From Zhongshania antarctica (GTDB taxonomy: Bacteria > Pseudomonadota > Gammaproteobacteria > Pseudomonadales > Spongiibacteraceae): DNA of 64,000 bases. The stretch covers positions 1 to 64,000 of the forward strand of contig NZ_JACHHW010000006.1 in assembly GCF_014202945.1 (NCBI RefSeq), read 5' to 3'. The translations under genes were made by a program, and so were the position numbers. The notes under the pieces are model-generated. The model was not told the DNA's origin. It ran no database searches and saw only the letters and a list, made by a program, of their open reading frames with translations. Every line of letters starts with the position of its first letter. The first letter of the stretch is position 1. Shown piece by piece: positions 51,988 through 62,009 of this stretch.

Positions 51988-53577
51988 ATGACCATCGCCC
52001 AAGATCATATCCAGCAACGCGCGATCATGCGTGTATACGGCGCCTACCGTTTTGCGCTGGCTAGCGCCTTATTCGTGGCCTTGATGTTTGGCCCCGCCAA
52101 GTCGACCTTGGGCACTAGCGCGCCCCAGCTATTTGCCGGAGTCGCCTCGGCCTACGCTATTTTTGCCCTAAGCTTATTATTGCGCCATTACTTAATCAAA
52201 GGACACTACACCCCCACCCAGTTGTTCTTCGAGTTTTTTATCGATATTGGCGCAATCATGTTCATGAGCTATTGCTCCGGTAGCGCCGATTCTGGGCTCC
52301 CCCTGCTGCTCATCGTCTCAATCAGCGCCGCCAGTATCACTTTACCCAGCCAACTCAGTTTAGCGATTGCCGCACTGGCAACCATCTCAGCGCTCAGCGA
52401 AGTCGCGGCCCACACCCTCTATGAGCGCGTTGGCACCCAACAGTTTATCGTCGCCGGCATTACCGGCATGGCGTATTTCTCTGCCGCCATTGCCATCCGT
52501 TACCTCAGCGCGCGCATCGTCAAAACGCAGCAATTAGCAGAACGGCGGCGCACTGACATCGAAAAGCTCTCGGCAATCAACCAACGAATTGTGCAGCGAA
52601 TGCAAACCGGCATCATCGTGATGTCGCGCACGGGGCAAGTTAAGCTCATTAATGACGCCGCTCAAGAGTTATTAGATATTCGCCCAGCCAGTGGCGATCA
52701 AGATCAATATGCCCCCGCCGTACTCATTGAAATGGCCAAGAACGCGATTAATGATTCGCAAATTATCAGTGTCGGACCGCGCCGACTTGATCTACACGTG
52801 AATATGACTAACTTAGAGGCCCACAATCACAGTGATTGCCTGCTATACATTGAGAACATCAGTAAAATCACCCAACGGGCGCAAAATTTGAAACTGGCAT
52901 CACTGGGTCGTTTTACCGCCAGTATCGCCCATGAAATTCGCAACCCCCTGAGCGCCATCAGTCATGCCGCGCAACTGCTCGCCGAAAGTCCAAACCTCGA
53001 CGACAGCGACACCCGCTTCGCCGAAATCATCCAAAACCATGCAATGAGAATGAATGACATAATTAAAAACATTCTTGAGCTTTCAAGGGGCCGAACGCCG
53101 CAACCTGAGCGCTTCGCACTAGGCAACTGGCTGCAGACATTTAACACTGATTGGCGGCCAACCGAACACACCCAGTACAGCATTACTGTCGAAGCACTTG
53201 GTGAGACAGATATTGTCAATGTCGACCGCAGCCAGCTCAGCCAGATCATCTCTAACATTGCCGACAACGCAGTTCGGCACGGCGCGGCAAAACATGGCCG
53301 CGCGGCATTAATTTTTCGTTACAGCACTTTAGCCCGCTCTGGCGCCGTTATTTTAGATATCATAGACAATGGCGACGGCATTAAGCCTGAAGATGTCGAT
53401 AAAATATTTGAGCCCTTTTTCACCACCCAGGCCCAGGGCAATGGCTTAGGGCTCTATTTGTGCCGGGAGCTGTGTTTGGCCAACCAAATTCATATTTATT
53501 ATCGGCGCACCGCAGATCAGCAAAGTTGTTTTCGCTTACAATTCTCCCACCCTGATCGCGGCACTTTGCCGGACTAA
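51988..53577 (+). CDS. pilS: Type IV pilus sensor histidine kinase PilS
   Basis: Membrane-bound sensor kinase that controls pilin transcription through PilR. The 529-aa product has six N-terminal transmembrane helices (about residues 15-175), a cytoplasmic PAS-like domain (about 205-290), a HisKA domain with phosphoacceptor His near 315 (HEIRNPLSAISHAAQLL) and an HATPase domain with DNGDGI and GNGLGLYLC. This layout is that of Pseudomonas PilS. It lies 24-42 nt upstream of pilR on the same strand, forming the standard pair. Confidence 0.94.
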   Translation: MTIAQDHIQQRAIMRVYGAYRFALASALFVALMFGPAKSTLGTSAPQLFAGVASAYAIFALSLLLRHYLIKGHYTPTQLFFEFFIDIGAIMFMSYCSGSADSGLPLLLIVSISAASITLPSQLSLAIAALATISALSEVAAHTLYERVGTQQFIVAGITGMAYFSAAIAIRYLSARIVKTQQLAERRRTDIEKLSAINQRIVQRMQTGIIVMSRTGQVKLINDAAQELLDIRPASGDQDQYAPAVLIEMAKNAINDSQIISVGPRRLDLHVNMTNLEAHNHSDCLLYIENISKITQRAQNLKLASLGRFTASIAHEIRNPLSAISHAAQLLAESPNLDDSDTRFAEIIQNHAMRMNDIIKNILELSRGRTPQPERFALGNWLQTFNTDWRPTEHTQYSITVEALGETDIVNVDRSQLSQIISNIADNAVRHGAAKHGRAALIFRYSTLARSGAVILDIIDNGDGIKPEDVDKIFEPFFTTQAQGNGLGLYLCRELCLANQIHIYYRRTADQQSCFRLQFSHPDRGTLPD

Positions 53578-53619
53578 TTACCGTATTATTGAGAAAGCAA
53601 TTTGAAAGAGCGAACGAAT

Positions 53620-54981
53620 ATGCAGCAGTCCGTACTCATTATTGACGACGAACCAGATATTCGAGAATTACTCGAGATCACGATCAGTCGCATGGGCTTA
53701 CACACGATTGCGGTAGGCAATGTTCGCGATGCCATTCAGGCCCTGAGCCAAAATGAAAACATCAATCTCTGCTTAACCGACATTAAGCTCCCAGACGGCT
53801 CGGGGCTGGAAATTGTTCGTCACATTCAGCAAAACGCAATGTGTACTGCCGTGGCGGTACTCACCGCCTACGGCAGTACTGAGCTGGCAGTAGAAGCCTT
53901 AAAAGCGGGTGCCTTCGACTTTATTAATAAACCCGTCTCGGTTGAGCAGTTGCGCAGCCTAGTAAAAACCGCCTTAAAATTAGACCGTCGCGAAACCCAA
54001 GTCGACGGCAGCAGCAATACCCGCTTGCTCGGCGAAACCCAGAGCATTATCAATCTGCGGGAGCAAATTTTAAAACTTTCTCGAAGTCAGGCGCCGGTTT
54101 ACATCAGCGGTGAATCCGGTAGTGGTAAAGAGGTAGTCGCCCGCCTCATTCACGCCAATGGGCCGCGCAGCGACGCCCCCTTTGTGCCGGTTAACTGCGG
54201 CGCCATTCCCAGCGAGTTAGTTGAAAGCGAATTTTTTGGCCACAGCAAAGGCAGCTTTACCGGCGCCTACGATCACAAAGAGGGTTTGTTTGAAGCCGCC
54301 AACGGCGGCACACTATTCCTCGACGAAGTCGCTGACCTACCGCTAAATATGCAGGTTAAATTATTACGCGCCATCCAAGAAAAGGCCGTGCGCCGTATTG
54401 GTTCTACCCAAGAAATCCCGGTTGATGTGCGAATCCTTAGCGCCACCCACAGAGACCTTGCCAAGGCAGTAGCCGCCGAGCACTTTCGCAGTGATTTGTT
54501 TTATCGTATTAATGTTATTGAAGTGCAAGTACCCAGCCTGCGGGATCGCGCCAGCGACATTCCGCTACTGGCCAAATTCCTGCTAGAAAAAATTGGCCGA
54601 GAGTGGGGCGTCACACCGCCAACCCTAGACAAGTCGGCATTAGCGAGTCTGTGCGTATACGGCTTCCCTGGCAATGTTCGCGAATTAGAAAATATTATCG
54701 AGCGCGCCGCTACCCTTTGCGAAAACAATACCATTACCGCCAGCGACTTATCGCTGCCAAGTATTGCCCCACAAGCGCATAGCAATGCGTCCGCGCCCGA
54801 TAAAGGCAGCCACTTTGCCGCCGCCAGCGGGCAACTCGAAGAGTATATTGCCGGTATTGAAAAAGAGATCATTGCCGACGCGCTGGAAGCCAATCGCTGG
54901 AATAAAACCGAGTCCGCCAAAAACCTCGGACTCACCTTCCGGCAATTTCGTTACAAGCTTAAAAAATATAACTTAGAATGA
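53620..54981 (+). CDS. pilR: Sigma-54-dependent response regulator PilR
   Basis: NtrC-type activator (453 aa) of the sigma-54-dependent pilin gene. The receiver domain has phosphoacceptor Asp near residue 54 (LTDIKLPDG). The AAA+ domain has Walker A GESGSGKE near 163, the sigma-54-contact loop as GSFTGA (a common PilR variant of GAFTGA) and Walker B LFLDEVADLP. A Fis-type HTH ends the protein (NKTESAKNLGLTFRQFRYKLKKY). The ATG at 53620 is preferred to a TTG at 53602. A terminator follows 5 nt after the stop. Confidence 0.94.
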   Translation: MQQSVLIIDDEPDIRELLEITISRMGLHTIAVGNVRDAIQALSQNENINLCLTDIKLPDGSGLEIVRHIQQNAMCTAVAVLTAYGSTELAVEALKAGAFDFINKPVSVEQLRSLVKTALKLDRRETQVDGSSNTRLLGETQSIINLREQILKLSRSQAPVYISGESGSGKEVVARLIHANGPRSDAPFVPVNCGAIPSELVESEFFGHSKGSFTGAYDHKEGLFEAANGGTLFLDEVADLPLNMQVKLLRAIQEKAVRRIGSTQEIPVDVRILSATHRDLAKAVAAEHFRSDLFYRINVIEVQVPSLRDRASDIPLLAKFLLEKIGREWGVTPPTLDKSALASLCVYGFPGNVRELENIIERAATLCENNTITASDLSLPSIAPQAHSNASAPDKGSHFAAASGQLEEYIAGIEKEIIADALEANRWNKTESAKNLGLTFRQFRYKLKKYNLE

Positions 54982-54985
54982 AACT

Positions 54986-55007
54986 GGGCGCCTAAAGCGC
55001 CCTTCTT
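54986..55007 (+). terminator. Rho-independent terminator after pilR
   Basis: GGGCGC-CTAAA-GCGCCC followed by TTCTT, immediately after the pilR stop. It also lies 18 nt beyond the pilY1 stop on the other strand and could serve both directions, though the minus-strand T-run is weak. Confidence 0.85.
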
Positions 55008-55024
55008 CATTAAGCAACCACTCT

Positions 55025-58000
55025 TTATTTGTAATACCAGTAAGTTCGATCTCGGTCACCAGAGATAACTGCCCCGTTTACCGGCTTAAAGGGTGAACCT
55101 TCTCCACCGAGTACAAATGGTCTTCTCTTGCCGTCGATTTCGACAACACCAGTAATTACTGTTGGCGGCATACCACCGCCAGGAAAACTTTTACGCACAT
55201 AGTCCCCGGTGAGCAAAGCCACCTGGTAGCCTTGGGCTATCCCTAAATTAGCTGTACAGCTATTCGCGTCGGCCCCAGCCGGAACATCAGGCTTATTAGT
55301 TGCGAAATACGCCACACCACTTGCGGTAACGGGTTGATTAACACCTTTCTCGCCAACACCAAGGTTAAAGAAATAGCCGTCAAAGTCCGCCATTGTCGCA
55401 TCAAATCTCACCGACTTATTGTGATCGTCACTGCAGTCAGCTAATTCGCCCGCGGTATTATAACACTGTAAAAAAGTTTGGTTTAAAAGGTCATCGTTTT
55501 CTATAACAGTAAAGCTATCAGGAAGCTCAGTAACATTGTTGTAACGATCCAAAATCATATAAAACCGATTTTGTACGTTATAAGCTAAGCCCGCTGTAGT
55601 GTCTTCGGTATAAAGCGGGTGTTCCCTGTCACCAGTCACGGCCACTATCGCGGCATAATCGGCCGTAGGAATTATATCTGGACCATATAGGAACTTGCGC
55701 GCATCATTGCTATTGCCGTCGGCGCCAACGCCCAAACTTGCAAATTTACTTAGCTTTATATCTGCAGCGGTACTGCTATCAGTCCCATGCGGTTCCAAGT
55801 CCACTCGCCAAATATTGCCAGCCACATCAACGGCGTATAGACGATCTGTTAAACCATCAAAATTAGCGTCTACCAAAGTGATATCGGCTGGAAAGGATTT
55901 CGACATAGACGCATCTACACATGCCCCGCCGGTAGCCAAATTACTAATTCCGGCCAGGCAGCTGTTATCGTCCAAGTCTGCATTAGAATCCGCGGTAGCA
56001 GCCCAAACTACCTTACCATTCAGCGCATCCAAAATCAGAATGCCGCGACCCTTCGTATTTACACTGGGTGCCGGATCCGCATCTTCGGCTGGGTCGTAGC
56101 CCGCGCCCATGATCAAAACCGGATTTGGATAAGCGGCTATCTGCGTGACCTTGGCCTGTGACCATGTTTGTCCTAATTCAGAAATCTCGCTATCACTAAC
56201 CTTCCAAAGGATTTTAGGCGCCACTGGATCCGAAACATCCAGAGCATAAACTAATGCACCACCTCTCCTTGCGGTAATATAGATATACGTTTTACCAAAG
56301 GTCGTTAAGGTTTCATCACTTCGCAAATCTTGCAGCAAGGTTGTAGCACCATCAAAGAAATAATCCCGAGGCTCGGCATCATTTACTCCATCCTTATCGT
56401 AATCAACAAAAAATCCCGGGTAGCTTACAGCGGGAATATTTGTATATTGACGCTCTAATTTTCCGAAAAATTCGGGCGCTATAAAGCTCCATAACTCTCC
56501 GCCAGGCCTAACATTGCCTATGGCTCTAGTTTGATTACCATTTACTGCACGATAGTGGCCGTCGTTTGAACCATAAAAAACGACTACATTATCTTTATCG
56601 ATAGTCTCGTCGTCACCGACATTATATGTACCAGCATAATTCACTACCGTCGGCCGAGAATGAAGTACATCCCCGTGAATTGAGCCTCTAACGGAAATAG
56701 GACAAGCATCACCCCGAGATGCTGCTGGGCAGGCCCCAGTCTTCGCTTCGTTACCTGCTATATCATCACCACGAGCCCAATTCACTAAAGAAGTTGCATC
56801 CAGGTTAGAAACACTGCTGGCACAGGTTACAGCGCTAGCATATGCCTCGCCCTCAGCTTTTGCTAAAAATGAATCTGGCCCAATAATACTTTGTATTTGG
56901 ATTCCAACTTTAGAATTGACGACATTAATTAAGCCATACTCACTACCATCACTAACCGACAATTCACAATCAATGAGATCTGTTGTAACAGCAGTAGTAT
57001 AACCATGGGCAGCATCGGTGGTGACAACAAACGTATCACTTGGAAACACCAGCGTCGCGACCACATCCTGCTTATCTTTACCAATATTAAAAGAGTCGCG
57101 TGGCAGGGTAAAACCGGTTGACGTAACTGAGGAAATTTTACACGAGGCACTCGCAGTACAATTGCTTTCTGCATTACCGGAACTTATGTCTATAAATAAG
57201 GTATCCCCAGCGGTTAAGTCTGAATATCCCGCATATGTCACCCGGCAAACACGATCAGCAACCTTCCCACTATCATCACAATCAATAGTTAAACTCTGTG
57301 CAGTTTTACGCGAACCCACAGAAAATGTTGCCGAATCACTGTTAGTGCCGCCACTAAGCATTGAGCCTAGATTAGACAACAGAGTAGCATTACCATCATT
57401 AAAATTTGCAAGCGCAGAGTTTATCGGACAATCATCTTTACTATTACAGGTGTAAACGGTTCTATTCGAAGAACCCGTCAGATTAGCAATTCGCAATGCC
57501 TGAGCAACCGCACCTTTTTGAACAAGATCACCATCAGGCGAATCCTGAGTAGGATTGTTCCCTTCTGGACTATTGACCCAGAAACCCTCCGCGGGCCAAT
57601 CGGCGACCGCACTGCCATCTACCTGCAGCGGCGTGTTAGTCGTCCAGAAGCTTCTGGCACTGTCTAATAAACCACCTGTAATAGGGTTAACGATATCTGT
57701 CGCATTAGCAGGACTTTGGCTTGCATCAGTCAACACAATGCTACCGCCAGCATCAATACCAAACTGATACTGTTTAACATTTCCATACCAACGCGGACCA
57801 GCCTTTGCGTCTGGGCGGAACATCGCAACAAAGACCTGATTTTTATAAGTGCCTTGGCTATTTTGAGAAACTGGCAATGTTGCCGAAGAAAAGACGCTAT
57901 TCACATCCTGTACTTCGCTAAAAATTCCGGTAAGAATATCGGTCAAAGCGTCTGATTCATTTGCCTTAACTTTGAATGATTTACCTCCACCCACGGTGCC

Positions 58001-58930
58001 CATATCTGAGATGAAATTCATCGCAGCTGCTACCTTTGTCTTTGATTGCAATGCCTCGTCGTAAACTGCAATAGAGTAGGTAGTAACATTTCGGTCAATT
58101 TGGGCTGAGTCATTAACATCAACCGAATGCATAAAGCGCGTCCATTCGTCCCCCCAATATGAATTTTTTGCAGCATCTGCCTTATCTAAAAGTGTTACCG
58201 CTCGGGGCGTCATATACGCATTATATTTATTGCTACCAGCAGCATACTGAAAGGCATTTGTTACTTGGTTCTCGAGAATAGTACTTGCTGACGAAAAATT
58301 AAAATCGGCGACGCTGGCAGTTTCTTTAACAGCATTACCCAAATAGACGAATACTGCATTACTGCAGTCAGGGTTGACTTCAGCGTAGCTAGAATAATCA
58401 GAGCCGGAGCAAGAATTTCCTTGTCCCGACAAACCATTAAAGACCGCCCATGCCTCGGCAACCATATCACCTACCACCGAGCCTCCATTAAATTTATCAA
58501 GCGCTTTAACTTTAGCAATAAAATCCGTCGCATTGGTTTCTGTCATTTTTTTCGGCGCTAAAAGTAACTTGCCACATTTGTCTTCAAAAACCATAAGACC
58601 AATCGCAAGGCCGTTTGCATAGGCTGGCAATTGCGACAATTTGTAAATAGCATTCACCAACGCGCACTGCTCCATACCACCCACGGTATCACCCATTTTG
58701 GGAGTAGAGCTTTCGCTAGAACCTTCTGGAACATCCGCATACACACATCCGTGAGCGACGGAAGCACTTATATTCGCCGAGGTATGCCAACCTATAATGA
58801 CCGTTGAGGTGGAGGTATCAGCAGGGTTCGAACCGGTAAAAAGATCGATATCTTCGGCGAACACTAATATATTGAAACCAGTCAATAACAAAAACAATCC
58901 AAATTGAAGGGCGGACTTAAATTTATTCAT
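55025..58930 (-). CDS. pilY1: Type IV pilus adhesin/biogenesis factor PilY1, complete copy
   Basis: Large secreted protein (1,301 aa) that primes pilus assembly and acts at the pilus tip. It has a signal peptide (ending NILVFA), an N-terminal vWA-like domain (about 30-340) and a C-terminal beta-propeller domain. The propeller contains the conserved pattern FYGSNDGHYRAVNG, ITARRGGALVYALDVSDP and the Ca2+-loop DANFDGLTD near residues 1018-1026, followed by AGNIWRVDL. In place of the vWA DxSxS metal site the sequence reads GWHTSANIS, so no Asp is present. Eight or more Cys pairs are spaced as in extracellular proteins. Last gene of a minor pilin operon. Confidence 0.93.
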   Translation of the reverse strand: MNKFKSALQFGLFLLLTGFNILVFAEDIDLFTGSNPADTSTSTVIIGWHTSANISASVAHGCVYADVPEGSSESSTPKMGDTVGGMEQCALVNAIYKLSQLPAYANGLAIGLMVFEDKCGKLLLAPKKMTETNATDFIAKVKALDKFNGGSVVGDMVAEAWAVFNGLSGQGNSCSGSDYSSYAEVNPDCSNAVFVYLGNAVKETASVADFNFSSASTILENQVTNAFQYAAGSNKYNAYMTPRAVTLLDKADAAKNSYWGDEWTRFMHSVDVNDSAQIDRNVTTYSIAVYDEALQSKTKVAAAMNFISDMGTVGGGKSFKVKANESDALTDILTGIFSEVQDVNSVFSSATLPVSQNSQGTYKNQVFVAMFRPDAKAGPRWYGNVKQYQFGIDAGGSIVLTDASQSPANATDIVNPITGGLLDSARSFWTTNTPLQVDGSAVADWPAEGFWVNSPEGNNPTQDSPDGDLVQKGAVAQALRIANLTGSSNRTVYTCNSKDDCPINSALANFNDGNATLLSNLGSMLSGGTNSDSATFSVGSRKTAQSLTIDCDDSGKVADRVCRVTYAGYSDLTAGDTLFIDISSGNAESNCTASASCKISSVTSTGFTLPRDSFNIGKDKQDVVATLVFPSDTFVVTTDAAHGYTTAVTTDLIDCELSVSDGSEYGLINVVNSKVGIQIQSIIGPDSFLAKAEGEAYASAVTCASSVSNLDATSLVNWARGDDIAGNEAKTGACPAASRGDACPISVRGSIHGDVLHSRPTVVNYAGTYNVGDDETIDKDNVVVFYGSNDGHYRAVNGNQTRAIGNVRPGGELWSFIAPEFFGKLERQYTNIPAVSYPGFFVDYDKDGVNDAEPRDYFFDGATTLLQDLRSDETLTTFGKTYIYITARRGGALVYALDVSDPVAPKILWKVSDSEISELGQTWSQAKVTQIAAYPNPVLIMGAGYDPAEDADPAPSVNTKGRGILILDALNGKVVWAATADSNADLDDNSCLAGISNLATGGACVDASMSKSFPADITLVDANFDGLTDRLYAVDVAGNIWRVDLEPHGTDSSTAADIKLSKFASLGVGADGNSNDARKFLYGPDIIPTADYAAIVAVTGDREHPLYTEDTTAGLAYNVQNRFYMILDRYNNVTELPDSFTVIENDDLLNQTFLQCYNTAGELADCSDDHNKSVRFDATMADFDGYFFNLGVGEKGVNQPVTASGVAYFATNKPDVPAGADANSCTANLGIAQGYQVALLTGDYVRKSFPGGGMPPTVITGVVEIDGKRRPFVLGGEGSPFKPVNGAVISGDRDRTYWYYK

Positions 58931-58943
58931 TGCTTATACCCCA

Positions 58944-59495
58944 TCAAATACAATTAGTGCCAACATTGGCACGCAAATACAGGCCTTGATGCATAGTGAT
59001 TTCAGCGCTAGTCACAGCATCCTTAACTTCAGCTTGGACATCCCACGTAATCTCACTGCAATCTGAATTTCCGCTTAGTACTTCGTCAGTAAAAATACCG
59101 GTTTCAGGCTTTTGCCCGCTTTTCCAGCATTGATCGTCTTTTGGGTTTGATGTTTTTAATGCCAACAATTTAATCGGTAAGGATCTTAAACACTTCGGTG
59201 GAAGCACGTTCGCAGTGATGTCGTCATTGCCGTTACCGTTTAGATCAAAGGAGTAAGTCGCATTAATTTCTGGCACTGGAATTGCAAAATTTGCAGAATT
59301 ACTAATATAGGATTCTAACGCGGCCTTCGCCGCCGTTCTCGCCTCGAAACGAAATTGCTGATTTCCTGCTATTTTGAAATTAATATTACTGCCAGATAGC
59401 ATACTGACAACAATAATGCTGAAAACACCCAACATTATCAGCACCACAATGAGAACCACACCAGCTTGCGAGCGAGCGCTTTTATGCATGCTCAT
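58944..59495 (-). CDS. pilX: Minor pilin PilX
   Basis: A 183-aa minor pilin with the PilX-type N-terminus: basic leader, cleavage Gly in ARSQAG, then VVLIVVLIMLGVFSIIVVSML, lacking the Glu5 of major pilins. This is typical of PilX/GspK-related tip pilins. The C-terminal part has three Cys (PPKCLRS, DDQCWKS and the terminal NCI region). ATG overlaps the pilW stop (ATGA). PilX with PilV, PilW and PilY1 forms the priming tip complex. Confidence 0.9.
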   Translation of the reverse strand: MSMHKSARSQAGVVLIVVLIMLGVFSIIVVSMLSGSNINFKIAGNQQFRFEARTAAKAALESYISNSANFAIPVPEINATYSFDLNGNGNDDITANVLPPKCLRSLPIKLLALKTSNPKDDQCWKSGQKPETGIFTDEVLSGNSDCSEITWDVQAEVKDAVTSAEITMHQGLYLRANVGTNCI

Positions 59496-60538
59496 TTCCT
59501 CGACCCAATAACATTTGGCAAAACGACAACACTTGAAAAAACACTACGACGCACTTTATCGTTAAAAGTACGTTTTACTGCATTTCCATCCGCATCTATT
59601 CTATTTAGGTCATAGTTCATGGTCGCCAATGCCAACTTAGTTTCTGTAATTCCCCGCACCAGCAAATTCACTTCAACCGTCACCACATTTTCCCAATTGT
59701 TCGCCGGTGACCAAGTACCCGCGTCGCAGGCACTTGGCACGGCAACCTGAACCGGGTTATCAACGTAACAATCTGGACTACCATCAACATCCAAATCCAA
59801 TCCGTAGCGGTAATGGATATCTTCAACACCATTCACTAAAGATTGGGTCGTAAGCGAGCCTCCGGAAAGCTCAATCATCTTAAGCGTGGGTATTCCATCA
59901 GCTGCATCACAATCATCGCAACTGCTCAGAAAATAGGCCCGACTAACGTAAGCCCAAGCCGAAGCAACAGTACTGCAGTCGGAGTCTCGCAATGTTAAAT
60001 TGGCTTTATTATTAGAAAACGCAAAAACAGCTAAATCGGCGTCGCAATTTGACACTTGGAAATAAGGCGCAGTATTTGTTCCAGACAAAGACCCGGGTGC
60101 AATCTCCTGAGTATCAACATGGCGAACAACCAGTACTTCGGAATTGGCAACCGTACCCACTGGCAAGCAGTCTGGCAAAGCTTCACCTACTGCAAACCCT
60201 TGTACGGCAGCAGGCAGATCCGGCGTAGACGCATCGTACTTAAAACCCAAAGTAGTTAGATCAGCGCCATTTAGACATGGCGAAGGTTGGGTATAATTAG
60301 CAACACCTGCATGATATTTTCCATAAAACCCACCCAATACAATATCATCACTAAGCACTTCCAAGGCGTAGCGACCGTTTTCAATCTGATCGGAGTTGGC
60401 TGCCAATTGTGATCGCGTATTACTCATCGACGCAACCAAACTAATAATACCAAGGAGCATGAAAGCGCCTAATCCCATCGCAATCAAAAGCTCCACCAAT
60501 GACAATCCAGCATGAGTTTTATGCAATTGATACTTCAC
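59492..60538 (-). CDS. pilW: Minor pilin PilW
   Basis: A 348-aa class III-signal minor pilin: leader MKYQLHKTHAG, then LSLVELLIAMGLGAFMLLGII with the conserved Glu5. The length is typical of PilW. It has a long C-terminal globular region with several Cys (SNCDADL, SSCDDCDAAD) that could form disulphides. The start is a GTG overlapping the pilV stop (GTGA). PilW helps initiate pilus assembly at the inner membrane. Confidence 0.91.
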   Translation of the reverse strand: MKYQLHKTHAGLSLVELLIAMGLGAFMLLGIISLVASMSNTRSQLAANSDQIENGRYALEVLSDDIVLGGFYGKYHAGVANYTQPSPCLNGADLTTLGFKYDASTPDLPAAVQGFAVGEALPDCLPVGTVANSEVLVVRHVDTQEIAPGSLSGTNTAPYFQVSNCDADLAVFAFSNNKANLTLRDSDCSTVASAWAYVSRAYFLSSCDDCDAADGIPTLKMIELSGGSLTTQSLVNGVEDIHYRYGLDLDVDGSPDCYVDNPVQVAVPSACDAGTWSPANNWENVVTVEVNLLVRGITETKLALATMNYDLNRIDADGNAVKRTFNDKVRRSVFSSVVVLPNVIGSRK

Positions 60539-61113
60539 GACAGGTCTCCCACCCGAACGATTGTACTTACCGTTCTACGTTTCGACTCACTACCAAATTG
60601 ATTCTTGCCACATAAATTTCCACTTGGCGCAGCGACCGTATCGTTCAATCCCTGCCAAGCAACGGTAACGCGGTAAGTTTGATCAATTGCGCTTAGCTGT
60701 ACTACACAACTCCTAGCGCCAATCATTGCTCCCATACTATTACCACTACCATCCTGTTCCGCCACACCAATCAACGTCAGATGCCAAGCCTGAATATCCG
60801 CGGCAACTCTCGCCTGATGATCAGCGCTACCAATAGCGCAAGCTTCGAACTCCGTAATTCCTGTTCCAAATGTTGCTCCATTTGCTCCATAAGAATAACA
60901 ACTAGCAACCGCTTTATTAGCGTCTATCCGGTCAACCATATCTTGCAAAATATTGAGTGCCTGTAAACGCTGATAAGCCTCAACTTCTTGCTGAACAGTG
61001 CGAACCATTAACCCTGCTGCGCCCATCACCCCTACTAACAAAACGACCAGTGCCACTAATAACTCTATAAGGGTAAAACCACTGTGCTTGCATTCGGCTT
61101 CGAGGCTCTTCAT
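60535..61113 (-). CDS. pilV: Minor pilin PilV
   Basis: A 192-aa minor pilin with leader MKSLEAECKHSG and mature N-terminus FTLIELLVALVVLLVGVMGAAGLMVRT, the GxxGAAGL-rich helix typical of PilV. C-terminal region contains the expected RTVSTIVRVGDLS end. The ATG at 61113 forms a TGATG junction with the fimT stop; the in-frame TTG one codon before is less likely. Part of the overlapping fimT-pilV-pilW-pilX chain. Confidence 0.91.
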   Translation of the reverse strand: MKSLEAECKHSGFTLIELLVALVVLLVGVMGAAGLMVRTVQQEVEAYQRLQALNILQDMVDRIDANKAVASCYSYGANGATFGTGITEFEACAIGSADHQARVAADIQAWHLTLIGVAEQDGSGNSMGAMIGARSCVVQLSAIDQTYRVTVAWQGLNDTVAAPSGNLCGKNQFGSESKRRTVSTIVRVGDLS

Positions 61114-61589
61114 CAACAGTCCCCCGAATTGATACTAGGCTTACCACTCAAGGAAATAGAAACACATTTGCTACGTTCAGCGTTGCCGGAATCGGGAGCA
61201 ATAGTCAATTCTGCCGCGATATTTACACGACCATTACTGCCATACACCACTTGCGTTACCGTCGACACTTTGGGTGTCAGTGTAATGCCGGCCAAGCCAT
61301 CATTCGTTCGTATTACCGTTGCGCCCGCGCTTACCGTCCAACCATAGGACCACCCGCCACTCGCTTGCTCAATTGTAATATTGGTATTGCGTGTCACGGC
61401 TTCACTTCGCGCTAAATTAAGCGACGACAACAGGTCATTACTGACACTGCGCACGCGTTGATTTTCGATAAGACCATTAAACGAAGGTGCTGCTATAGAA
61501 GCCAAGATGGCCGCAATCGCCAAGGTGACCATAAGTTCGAGCAAGGTAAAGCCTCGCGGGGTATTTGGCCTAACGGTTAATTCCAGCAT
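61113..61589 (-). CDS. fimT: Minor pilin FimT/GspH family
   Basis: A 158-aa pseudopilin-like protein: leader MLELTVRPNTPRG, mature N-terminus FTLLELMVTLAIAAILASIAAPSF and the GspH/FimT segment RVRSVSNDLLSSLNLARSEAVTRN. The C-terminus SINSGDC ends in Cys. FimT proteins are minor pilins, some of which bind DNA during natural transformation. It overlaps the preceding pilE-like gene by 13 nt. Confidence 0.91.
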   Translation of the reverse strand: MLELTVRPNTPRGFTLLELMVTLAIAAILASIAAPSFNGLIENQRVRSVSNDLLSSLNLARSEAVTRNTNITIEQASGGWSYGWTVSAGATVIRTNDGLAGITLTPKVSTVTQVVYGSNGRVNIAAELTIAPDSGNAERSKCVSISLSGKPSINSGDC

Positions 61590-61996
61590 CGGCTTGCTCC
61601 GCTGGCGTGGCCTTTTTCACCCTGGCTATTCAACGTCAAGGCGCCACAGCTATCACCGCTTTGTGAGCCAGTAGATTTGGGTGTCGCGGTGATGGTGTAA
61701 CTTGGCGGCGCGGTAGTGTTATCACCCGCTGTGGTGATGGTGTAATTACTAAGCACTTCATTCGGCGGGCTTGCGCCTAGCGCCGTCATATCTGCAGCGT
61801 AAGCGCGGGCATCTAGAAAGCGGCGCTCTTGCAAATTCGCTACTTCCAGGAGATAACTCGTTGCCGCCGAACGGTTCGCGCGCTCAACATAGTTGCGATA
61901 AGAAGGCATGGCGATCGTAGAAATGATCGCAATAATCGCGACAGTGATCATTAGCTCAATCAAGGTGAAGCCGCGTTGCCGGGCAGAAACATTCAT
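61577..61996 (-). CDS. pilE: PilE-like type IV pilin, copy 2
   Basis: A 139-aa pilin: leader MNVSARQRG, mature N-terminus FTLIELMITVAIIAIISTIAMPSYRNYVERANRS with Glu5, and a C-terminal D-region with two Cys (GDSCGALTLNSQGEKGHASGASRCWN). The LNSQGEK segment between the two cysteines is characteristic of PilE minor pilins in Pseudomonas-type clusters. It heads the block that continues into fimT. A hairpin overlapping the putative ribosome binding site lies 14-36 nt upstream of the start. Confidence 0.9.
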   Translation of the reverse strand: MNVSARQRGFTLIELMITVAIIAIISTIAMPSYRNYVERANRSAATSYLLEVANLQERRFLDARAYAADMTALGASPPNEVLSNYTITTAGDNTTAPPSYTITATPKSTGSQSGDSCGALTLNSQGEKGHASGASRCWN

Positions 61997-62009
61997 GAGA
62001 AAAAAGCAT

